Below, piece by piece: positions 21,769 through 33,200 of a stretch of DNA of 64,000 bases. A model generated the notes under the pieces. That model was not told the origin of the DNA and searched no databases. It worked only from the letters and a program-made list of their open reading frames with translations. Numbering within the stretch: the first letter of the stretch is position 1; each line of letters begins with the position of its first letter. The stretch is from Heligmosomoides polygyrus polygyrus (taxonomy: Eukaryota; Nematoda; Chromadorea; Rhabditida; Heligmosomidae), in the NCBI GenBank assembly GCA_947396885.1, contig OX377204.1, forward strand, positions 48,471,139 through 48,535,138, read 5' to 3'. The position numbers and the translations under genes were made by a program.

Positions 21769-23823
21769 CGTTGTCTATCTACCCAACCTAATATAACCCA
21801 AACTACTAACCTCCTTTAGGTATACGCGGAAAAAATCAGTGCATTCGGTTACGAGATCATTAGGTTTTCCTCTCTTTGTCCGGATCCACTTCTCCATTTT
21901 CTTATTTAAGTCGACACTCTGCAAGCACCATTTCAGCAAGCAAGGTATCTTCGTAAGAAGAGTCGCTGGAAGCAATTGCAGCACACCGACCTTGAAAATT
22001 GCGTTGCTGAGGTCGGGCCATAGTACCGCCTGACCAACGGGAAATTGAATGAATCGACCTGACCAACGGGAAATTTTAGTTTGGGGTTTAGCTAAAGAAG
22101 TAGAGACAGTAGGAAACGATCCTCACCGTCGCTGTAAGACCAACTATCATGTTGGACTGGTCTGCGATGACGTTCATCAGCTGTCTGACGATGAGGTCGG
22201 ATGACTGTTGAACGCTCGAAAGCGTTTGCGCAATCTTCTTCCCTTCTTCAACATCGGGCCCTACGTCCCCCATTTTACAAGTGATGAACGTCTAAATGAT
22301 AAAATTTTGATTTCTATCCCAGGTTTTCCCTTCCCAAACAGAAATGGAAAACCAACGTGGTAATCTGCGAGAATATCGTGCTGGCAGATGGCGAGTCCGA
22401 GCTTTCCCAGGGGCAATTTGTCCTTCGTCATCAGTACACTCGTAGTTTTTTCAGCAACTCTTGCGCTGGTTGAATGTAGGACGCCAGAAGAACGTGGTCT
22501 CGGTGACTGGGAGGACTGCTGGGAGGAAGACGGCCTCGGAAGGCTCGTTCTCAATGAGCTCCATGGCGACCGAGGTGTCCCCGCTCGAGATCGTGAATCT
22601 GAGGAGGTCATACTCATTGGTTCGAGCGGGTCAAGGAACAAAGAAACCACGCACCGAACTCCAAACCTGGGAGCTCGCTATAACGAGAGCGCTTGCTATA
22701 CGGCTCCGTCCCGCATGGGTCTCGGCACGTTCTTGGCAGGACCTCTGAGAAAGGAACGCTCGGTGTCAAGTTAAAATTTTGAACTTGTTGACAAGTTAAA
22801 CTAGTTTCTTTCGTCAAAAATCTTGGCCTTTCCTTTCCCAATTTTAAGGCATAAAATTTAATTCTCTACTACAAGAAACGCACTTTCCTAGCCGGCGTTG
22901 GAGTAATGGGAGCGCCGAATGATGACTGCAACAGTGATGACTGCGATGACTGCGATAGTAATGACTCCGATGACTGCTATAGTAATGGCTGCGATGGCTG
23001 CGAGTTATTCTCGTCATCGAACAAGTCGAAGTTGTTCACATCCGGATATCTTACCTGAGATTGATTTTGAGTCAGAGCTGGTGAGCATAGCAAGGGGACA
23101 TAATGGGACATAAGGGAGTCAAAGTGAAGGTTACCCGGCAGTAGTCGGTATCTCGGCGGGACCCGGTATCGCTCATCAACAGCTCTTTGTGCTCAGGGTC
23201 TCCTGGCTGATGGCTCGAACTAGGCACAGGATTTGGTGCTTCGGTCCTCGATGTCCTCTTTGCGGCCCTCGTAGCGCTCCTCGGCAGTCTGATGCCGTTC
23301 CTTTTGGGGCGTAAATATAACACTATCTTTTAGCAAGAAGCAAAAAGTCCTTTTCCTAAAAAAACAAACCTTTTCCTAATCGCACGTTAAACTGCAAAAG
23401 ACCACATATGTACCGACTCTACAAGAAACGAACAGAACGTTCCGTTCTGCTATTGTTCTCGTGGGAGGAGGTATATTGGGAACAAAAACCTCAACCTTTT
23501 CCTCCCTCCGCCCACTAGATCACTTAGCGCCATTAAATCGCGGTGTCCAGTTTTCGCGGCTTCTCGATGCAGTGCGTGAACGATGTTCTTTTTCAATACG
23601 AAACTGAAACGTACCCATGACTGTGTCCAAGTCACTCGGTTAAACAACTTTAACCAGTCTTATCAGCAAGTTCAGCTCAGCTCAGCTCTTTCCAGAGCTA
23701 CCCCTCCATAATGGGTGGTTGATTTCAACAAAATGTCAGTTCAGCTCAGCTCTTTCCAGAGTAACCCAATCAAAACCAAAGAACTACATAAAAACTAGGA
23801 AAAACGACTTAGTAACGTTCGAG
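21769..23823 (-). CDS. Coding-looking minus-strand patches, unidentified gene
   Basis: Several minus-strand stretches look like exons. At 22265-22140 a Met-initiated frame reads VGPDVEEGKKIAQTLSSV and ends at a GTGAGG donor. At 22635-22480 a strongly codon-biased frame includes SSGDTSVAMELIENEPSEA. At 23300-23220 one includes TAEERYEGRKEDIEDRS. At 23610-23530 one follows a TTTCAG acceptor and reads EKEHRSRTASRSRENW. A CAG/GTAAGA donor lies near 23053. I could not join them in phase and recognise no family. If real, they may connect to 17317-17679, which would place the LTR element in an intron. Confidence 0.3.
22919..23005. repeat. GATGACTGC-type short tandem repeat
   Basis: Units such as ATGACTGCGATGACTGCG and ATAGTAATGACTCCG, 9 to 12 bases long, repeat about eight times with variation. 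On the minus strand one frame gives a Ser/Gln-rich run. It adjoins the coding-looking patches. Confidence 0.75.
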
Positions 23824-24023
23824 NNNNNNNNNNNNNNNNNNNNNNNNNNNNNNNNNNNNNNNNNNNNNNNNNNNNNNNNNNNNNNNNNNNNNNNNNNNNN
23901 NNNNNNNNNNNNNNNNNNNNNNNNNNNNNNNNNNNNNNNNNNNNNNNNNNNNNNNNNNNNNNNNNNNNNNNNNNNNNNNNNNNNNNNNNNNNNNNNNNNN
24001 NNNNNNNNNNNNNNNNNNNNNNN
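23824..24023. other. Assembly gap, 200 N
   Basis: Exactly 200 N, a conventional length for a scaffold gap of unknown size. Frames spanning it are artefacts. Just before it, GCTCAGCTCTTTCCAGAG occurs twice (near 23680 and 23740). That duplication may have caused the assembly break. Confidence 0.98.
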
Positions 24024-24250
24024 TAAATCGTGTTTTCTTTTTTCTTGAAAATAAAGCAATAGTTTTAATCAATGAGAAGAAGAATGCGTATGGAGGAAAA
24101 ATTTTCCTGCAAAGCAAACATCCTTGTACCCCGTCATTAGGACTAGTTTTTCCTTTTCTTTGTATCTCATTTCGATGTCTTTCATGGAGTTCAACGCTAA
24201 AACACCGTCTCTCTTAATGTCGCGAATCCTTTAATAAAGTAGTATTGCAG

Positions 24251-27200
24251 CCGCTCCGTACTGGGATTTCGATCCTCCGAAAGACATTGAGCAGTCCGAG
24301 GACAGCACCACAGAGCTCGAATGCCTCGCCTCGGGTCGTCCCGCTCCTATCGTGCGATGGAGTATGAATGGAAAGCCTCTACATGGTGAGTAGGGATTGA
24401 TTTTGGGCGCCTTTGAATTTCATTTGGACGGTCTAACATTGTGTTCTTCCGAAACGGCTCCTAATTGGTCTGTGAAGTCAAACTAACCGAATGTGACTTA
24501 CTGGAAGATTGTTTTGGACGAGCCATATTAAGCACATTGCCAAGAACAATGAAGGAATTGTACTCGAAATCTAAATCTAACTCTGTTGAAGATCTCAACT
24601 TTCCTAGAAATCTTGATGTCTTAATCGATCCTATCAGTGCTCCAAGGGAGAACCCACTGTTTAATTACACTCACATTTCAGAACTGGGCGCAGATCCTCG
24701 ACGAGTTCTACTCGACAACGGAAGAGTTCTGAGATTAACAGCTCTCAATCACGATCTCGACACCGGCGTCTACCAGTGCAATGCTTCGAATCCACTTGGC
24801 TACGTATACGCCAATGCCTTTGTAAATGTCAAAGGTATGGCTTTTTACTAAGTGTGGCATCTATGCTCAGGACGCCTGGTAGCGCAGTTGGGGTATTGTC
24901 TTCTGTCATGTGCATCAGATTCCAGGTTCTTGGTTTGCCCAAGCCAATCGAGCCTCCACCCCTCCGAGGTTGGCGAGTTGGCACCAGACTTGTCTGGGAA
25001 AGATAAAGCACTGCATTGCCCATCGACTGGCCACCTCAGTTTATTGTATAGGCCAAATACGCATTCAAATTACAGTCACAACATCCTATAGAAGCAGAAT
25101 GCGTGGCGCATCCCAATAGGGATTGATGAACGCCGTTCTTCATTCTTTATCCCTTTTTGCAGCATCTCTTCTCTAGACTCTAGAAGAAGATTGATGGGCT
25201 AAAGTGCGTTACAGAGCTTAGATTTGGCCTTTTATTTTCTTTATTTTTTCAGCTCACGCCCCTCGGTTTCTGATGCCGTCACAGCGAGTATGAAAGGTGG
25301 TGCAGAAGAGCACTGTTTCCTTGAACTGCGATGTTGTAGCAGCGCCAGATCCGGTAGTCCGATGGGTGGACGCCGATGATACTCCCCTCAGAGTGATCGA
25401 GGGAAAAACCCAGGTAGAGCTTGGCTTCAAAATTTGCTCGACAATCGGTGCCTCTATCTGAAATGAGTGTGTAATTTCCAGCTGCTGGCTAACAACACGT
25501 TCATCATTCACGATCTTAGCCTTGCTGACGAGGGACTCTATTACTGCAATGTGTCGAACAAGTACGGCATCGCCAGAGCGACGAACAAACTTCAAGTTTA
25601 CAGTAAGCGGCTTCACGACCTTAAATCTACGTATAGCATAACTTGCGTCCCATTTCTAGAGCCAACGATATTTGTGAAGGTGCCTTCTCCTCCAAGGCTC
25701 TCTCTAGAAGCCGGAGATTCGGTCGAATTGCACTGCGAAGCGATCGCTGACCCTCGGCTGCAGATCCTCTACAAATGGACGGTGAACGGCGAGATCATCG
25801 CCAACAGCAGCGTGTACAAGTGAGAATAAACGCCTCCTTTTTCTTTCCCATTATCGCTTCTCCCACTTGATTGGTGCCCGTATTCCTGGTGCTTTGACCC
25901 ACTTCTTTCGATCGAGTGCCTGATTGGGATGTAACCCAGCCAAATCCAGCACCTGATACTCCGTAACAAACCAGCGCCGCTTGTGTCAGCCTGCAGCATC
26001 GAACGTTAATTCCAAATTGTGTTCCACAACCGCATTGAATCTCGGGGAACGGATATGTGGGCCATTTTCATTTGGTTTTGTTTGCGATCAGTCGGCCAAT
26101 CTCAAAAACCGAGCTTAAATCGTCACAAACCTTCAGATATTGATGGCTAGGTGAGTGAAGGAGCGACATGTTGGCAGACGGATTCATGTTCACTTCGTTT
26201 CTGCATTTCGTAAACAAGGTCCAAGATGATCGATCGAAGCTCATCATGAAAGCGCAGCGGAAAAATTCGCCGGAAAGTACATAGGATGTATTGTGTTGTA
26301 TTCTCATCACTCCAGAGGTAAAAGAAAACGTTTCGTCTAAACTTCGAACAAGGGGTGTTGACCACGAATATGATAGCGTTTTTTAATTTTCATCGATTAT
26401 GGCATGTTACTGTAGGTAAGCGTTGGCAACAGTGACAGGGTTATTACCACCGATCACGTATCACAAATAACAACCTCAGATGAAGTTAGGCGAAATTCAT
26501 TATCCTGGCCCCACCACCTTTACTTACTCACGCCACCGCCTCTGTAGTCTCCCGTAATTGAGCGATATTTGAAAAATGGATTTTATTCGAGCTCAGTACC
26601 TCAAATAACCCCCTTAGGCACAACATTGGTCTTTCCTCAACCATTGGAGCCTTGAAAGTCAAATATGTACTGTTCAATATGGTATGCTGGGCCTGGAAGT
26701 GTCAAATCTGTTTTGACACCATACCAGGTCTTTATGAATACCGGACATATATACCATTTTCACGTCGAGTAGGACGCTCCAAATTCAAGTTGGACACTTT
26801 TCGAACCGAATAGAACAATTTTCAAATCAAATTGGATTTTCAAATCAAATTGGCCAAAGCCTGTGACTTTTGAAATCAACGCGAATTCTTCCAAATCGAA
26901 ATAAGTCTCTTCTACATTAAACTAGAGACCCTCCAAAAAGGGTCTATCAATATTTTTTGTTATTGCTACCGTCATTGTTATAATTTTTTGTTCAAGAAAA
27001 ATTTTACTATATCTTTCTTTGAAGTTTTAATCCGCTTCCCAATAAGAGAAAACATAGTTTGAAAATTTATAAAATTTTCACCTTTTGAGGAAAAACAATG
27101 ATTTAAGGCTTGTTTTGAAAAGCAGGAGGGCGGCAATTTTTCAGTGCCAAAACAGAGATTGCTCCATGCGCTTGTCCGAAACGTCGCGATTTTTATTCAA

Positions 27201-30200
27201 TTGATTGCAAAATTTCTGTTCGCGTGGAGTTTTACAACTGCAAACGGCGTAACGTAAACAACCATAAAGAACACATATGTCATGTCATCACATTGATGCT
27301 GCATGTAAACAGTATTTACACTATTAAACGTTGCGGTAAGCCTTTTAAGTGCATGGCGCGATTCAGTCTTTCAATGCTTTATCTGAATGCTGCCTTGTTG
27401 CGCTTTAAATCAGTATAATTTATTATTTTTCTCAATAAATGTGTAAAATTATTACACATATTGTGGGCAGGTAAACTAAAAAATTTCATAGAAAGTATAC
27501 TAAATTTTTATTGAACAAAAAATTATTCTAACCATCTTAGTGAGTCTGTAGCTTCACCTGCCTAAAGTTCATTTCGATTTTGAAGAGTTCACTTTGATTT
27601 CAAAAGTCTTGGGTAGCTTAGAAGAGTGTCCAATTTGATTCAAAAAGTGTCCAATTCGTCGTGAAAATGGTTTACAGGTGCTTTTGTTCGTGGCTACCGT
27701 ACTTCACCTAAATACTGAAAGCGGATCATGTTCGTGATCAGCGCCTCCAATTAAGCAATCCCCTTAGGCAAGGCTGGGCCAAATCGGTGATCCCGACGAT
27801 CCCACCAACCCTACCCTCATACCTACAGTAACGTACCGGTTTGGCCGTATTTGAGCAAAACTTTGAATGCCGTTTTCCATTTGTGTCCGAATTAATTCCA
27901 TTAGGTTCTAGGTTCGGTAAAACATTTTTGTTAACCTCTGAATTTTGGCTACAATAGTGCAGCTATTCTGATCCACGTCCTATCTGTGTTCTTCGATACG
28001 ATTTTACATGGAGAGGTTCGACTGGATCTTTGTCCGATCTTTCTTATGAAGTGCAAAACTCTGCTTTCCCGGGTAGTCGAACCGGAAGGACTGTGCTCGC
28101 TATCATGATGTTTCTCCATCCAATGTGCCAGCGCTCACCCGCCATCGCCGTTCAGCTCAGAATCTGAGCCCAGCTCCGAAGGCAAGCACAGCGCGAGCGA
28201 GGTAAAGTGAAAATGGCTCAAAACGCCGTTCCGTAAAGTCCGTTGCAAGTACGGAGCGTATATTTTGAATCAGGGTTTAAAACTGCAACCCACAATGTAC
28301 ATCTCACTTCAAACTGCCACGGCGACCTGGAATGCTTCCCCTGAGAACTCATAACCTTGATATGTGTGGGTGGTATTTGGGTAACGCTTTCTTTTCTGTC
28401 ATGGGAGAACGTCTGAAGAACTTCTGACAAGGGCGTCTCTTTGATCAGCTATTCTAGTTGTGCTCTCGAATCTTTTTCGAATAGTTTAATGGTTTTGAAT
28501 GCTCATAAAATCTCGAACATATTCGAATTCGAATATATTCAAAAAACGCGGTTTTTGACTATTCTAATACTCAAACTCATATGACTGTACACACCATTGC
28601 GAGACAGTTGAACAGCTTGATTCAATGACATGTTGCAGCATTCTTCCTGATCGCCTCCGGGTCAATTCGGTTCGAGGACGTCACTCTGGAGTAATCGACT
28701 GTGCCGCCATCACCGACGTCGATGTCAAGCTCGCATCGATACGGCTAACTGTTAAAGGTAAGGGAGCTTATCACGTAGCAACGGAGCGGCACATTCTAGA
28801 CCAGCGCTCATTGAAAGTCAGGAGGTGAATGGTATAGCTCTTATCACGTGTTAGCGCTGCTGGATGAGGCGTAGACGGTTGATCCCAGGTTTGGCCAATC
28901 CAGCCCACCGTCTCTTCGGAGTTACATAGTGAATAGGTATCAGAGTTAGCCTAATTCTTCTGTGCCACACAGGTGCGTTACGGTAGAGCAACTTTATTCA
29001 GGCTGACGTTTCGACAACTTCGTCGTTTCCATAGGCCTGAAGGAAGTCCGAAACCTAGGACCAGACACTCATCTTGGCAAAGACTTACTTCTCCAAGTAT
29101 CAGAGTTGTCCGAAAACTTTAACGTTCACTAGTCGGCTTGCGCTAGTCAATGTGTATGGCAAACACGCACACAAGTCACTTCAACGATATCCCGTAGAAT
29201 CTCATTGGAATTCTACAACCAGGGATTGCTCAAAGTCATCCTTTATCAGCTACGCTTCTAGTGCTGCATACAGCTTAGCGAGAATTGTGAAGATGACTTA
29301 TTCTAACTGACGTAAAAGTACCACCTAAAAACATCGCCCGCCCAGTTGCTACTCCTGTCTACGGAAACCCATCCAAAGGCCGACCAGAAATTCACTGTGA
29401 CTGCGTATGAACATAAAGAGTTATGAGCGCCATTCCATGAAGGGAAGTAAAAACGCTGAGTACCATTCCATAAAGCCAACCGCTGCTCCAAAGAAGGACT
29501 AGCAGCGGGAGGCTCAGAAGTCGACCACATCCAGCAGGTTTCGAAGACATTTGCTTCACCTCAGAGAGACCTCATTGCATCACTACACCTTTATTAATTA
29601 GGAACTGGAAAAGATTAGAAACAAAAGGGGTGCTGAGCCGCTCAATCACTAGTTTGGATAATACATATACATATGAGTGTACAATACATATGAGTGCATA
29701 AAGATATGTAGAGAAATAAATTTGCAGTTTTACGAATTAAATCGTAGGAGAATAGCGGAAGAGGTTACTTTCAAGTCAGACTAGCTCTTCTAGAAAATTT
29801 TCAAAAGACCGCTTTATTAAATAAAAACGTCGGATGGCAAGATGGTGCATCCAATTCCAAAAAAACTATTGTGAACTCTACAGAGCTTTAACGCTTAATC
29901 CTTTGTGTTTTGCGGTGATACTATCTTACAAGGACGTCTGTCAAATTCTCCAACGATGCTCAACAAGGCCTTTATGCTCTTGTAGAACATCTAACAAGGA
30001 GTACAGTGGTGAGTTTGTTTTTGCTGCGAGCCATTATGTGATCTAAAAATGGCAAAAAAAAAAAATGTCGCCTACCAAACTCGTTTCGACTTGCAGGGTG
30101 TTCGATTGGAATGGAAACCACCGAGTTAACTCGTGTGCTAAATAAATGCTGGCCTATATTTGGGTTAAAAATGAAAAGTTAACACGAATTAGACTTGAAG

Positions 30201-33200
30201 TGAGGTGAAATGACCAGAACTAGTTGGAAAGGTAGAATCCACATTCACGACCTCACGTCCATGAGCTAACAGGCGACAAATTTTTGCCATTTTTGGACAC
30301 AGTGGCCCGCAGCAAAACGAGCATATCGGGACTCCGAGCAGTCAAAGTGGGCGTCGGTTGACTCAGGCTGATGTAGGCGGTTCTCGTGTCCTGCCTATGT
30401 TAATCGAGCCTTGCATCACATCACACCGGGGTCAGCGCCCTCGTAACAGACTTGCCTGGGAAGAATAAAGCACTGGCATGTTCATCTGTTTGCAGTAGCA
30501 ACTCATTGTATTGGTCAGAAATGCACTGGAATTTTCTTGACGATCTCTTGTAGTTGTGGAGTGCGTGGCGCATCCAACAAAGGGGTTGCTTAGCTTCAAA
30601 ATTTACGATTTAATCATAGTGGTCATCTCACACGATCACAAGAGCTGACTTTAATCCCATATTTTCTTTATATTTTCCATCTGTACCTGTATTCATAGAA
30701 CTTCGTGTCTCATCTTCTAAGCTCAGGCTACAGCACCCGCCTCGAAGTTCTTAAGAAGGAAACTCTTCTGGCCTATTTTTCGGCTATACTGTATCTAGAT
30801 CTTTAGAGAAGCCAAGATCAGAGAGATGTGATCGCATTTCTGCTTAGCACTAACAAAATATTACCCTCCAACACCTGTTCTTTGAACTTCTGAAAGTAAT
30901 GAAGTCTTGCAAAGATTTCCACCCCCGCCTAATCAGGGTGCAGTGTACGGCAGAACCACAAAGATAACATTGTCGAAGTTTGAGGATACGAGGACCTGAG
31001 GCTGAGAGCGCAGGCGCAACACATAGACCTCTACGTCTCTCAACGTCGTCTATTTCCACTTCGAATTCATGGATGGGTTGATGTTGCAGACGTTCCTGCT
31101 CATCCGATTGTCGATCCGGTGGTGTGCACAGAGAGGAAGGCGGTGATCAGATGGAAGGCGGCCAACGAACACGGCGACCAAATCAAAAAGTACACCGTCG
31201 AGATGCACACGGATTTCCGAAAAGTAAGGTCATGACAAACGGCCTGCCTCAGCTGACTCAAAGAACGCAGTATTCAGAATGTGTGGGAGCGTGTAGTGGA
31301 CGAGACGAACGTCGGAAAGGAGGAATTCGAGGTCGACGTTACGCTGACTCCATGGGTGAGCTTCACAGATATTCCTTCTAGAAGGTGATGGATCTACTGT
31401 TCTTGAAGGTGAACTACACCTTCCGCGTGATCGCCGAAAACTCGCACGGGCGGTCTGACATGAACCTCGAGCTGGATGAGGAAGGTAAGTAAATTGATAG
31501 AGAGCGAAGCGACACTCCATGCAGCTCTCCATTACAGACGTTATGCAAACGGTCTCCTGTCAAACGCGACCATCTTTCCCGTACTCGAATCCTGCAGGAG
31601 TTCGTGCCGAGGGCACCGAACCCGATAACCTTGTCGTATACTGGGAACCGATGGACAAGTACTACTGGAACGCCCCGAACTTGCAGTACCTTGTGAGGTA
31701 AGTGGCTCCCGCCACGACTGTTTCTGATCAGACTTCCCCTTGTTGAACATGGGTGCAACCCCAGAGAGGGGATCCTCCTTGTATCTCTTTCACACTTGAT
31801 GGTTTTAACCTAGCCGAAACAGGTTCAGCTAGTCTCTTGTAGTTGTTTCATTCACGCTTGTGTGCCTAGTTTCTTTATTTGAAATGTTTTCACACAGCTT
31901 CCCTCTATTTATGGAGAAAAATCAGAGAGAATCCTACTTCCATTCCATGTAGACTTGCTCCCAAGATGTGTTCCAGTAACAGGTTTAGATACAACTGCAC
32001 AGATGCGCTTCTGGGGCTCATATACAAATTCGAGTATTACCTTGAATTCCTATTACTTAGGGTTTCTCCTCCGCAGTGTAGCACTTCCAAACGCCTAGCT
32101 TCGTTTCACTTTTCGAGGAGTTTCACCTAGTTCTAATAGGACAGTTGGATCTCCATCTACACACAAATGTGGCATGTGGGAGCGCAGTAGAATGAGGTGT
32201 TGGGTAGTGTGGGGACCACGACCATATAACTCTTAACGCGGTTGTGACTTCCATTTCCAAGAAGTCTCAACAATCCCAGAAACATCCGTCCAGTCGGCAT
32301 CACCTCAATTTTTGCTAGAACCTTTAAAAATACTAAAGATTCGTAGAAACAAACGTTCTCAAATTTACAACCCTAATATTTTGTAGCGACCTGCATCATT
32401 GTAGCACAATATAGTGTTAGGCCTAATCACTCTCCAAACTGCATAGTTTTTTTATTTTCGGAATGTTCCGATGTATGTACATTTCACACATCACAGAAGT
32501 AGAGGAATATTCCAATGTAGTAAAATTTTACCTTGGAATATTCCTCTACTTCTTGGAAATTGAAGTCACAACCGCGTTAAGAGTTATATGGTCGTTCGAG
32601 CAGTGACAACACTTTAGGGCACCTTGTGCTGAAGCATTGCAAGACAGTTGTGTTCAGGTACAAGTTGGATGAACCTCACACTGCCTGGACTGAGTTTCTC
32701 GTCGAGGATTCCTTAGCTGTGAGTGAGCGACAAGAGACTTAGAATGAAAGCGGCAGATAGAGAGAATCGAGGCACATTCAGAACCACACGATCATCCGTG
32801 AGCAGCCGACGTTCCGTGCATTCGCCGTGCAGGTGCGAGCAGTGAACGCTATGGGACCCAGCATTCTCGAGCCTGAGATCGTGAAGGGATTCTCAGGAGA
32901 AGCTGGTGCGCAATTCAGCCGATAATCTATATCATGTTCCCTTCTATTCACACACACCCACAGACACTTGATAGCTCCATGTCTTATAATTACGTAGACG
33001 AACGTTAGGTAGTAGTGGCGGTGACCAAATCACATAAAAGTTCGTAGAAATAAATCCGAAAACCCAAGAACCAGTAGTACAGATAAGCAAAAACAACGGT
33101 AGCAGAGACATAGGACGGAGACAGATTTTTTGTGAAATAACTCGTGCTGGCGCACCACTAACCAGAGAGCGCTTTTGTAGTTGCAAAATTCTTACAATTT

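Noticed and set aside
23719..24117. Three frames that cross the N run
   Set aside because: Most of their length is unknown sequence; they are artefacts of the gap.
28845..28935. A second tRNA-like SINE head (TAGCGCTGCTGG and GGTTGATCCC)
   Set aside because: The two boxes are only about 13 bases apart, too close for a pol III promoter, and the following body is the R2 repeat.
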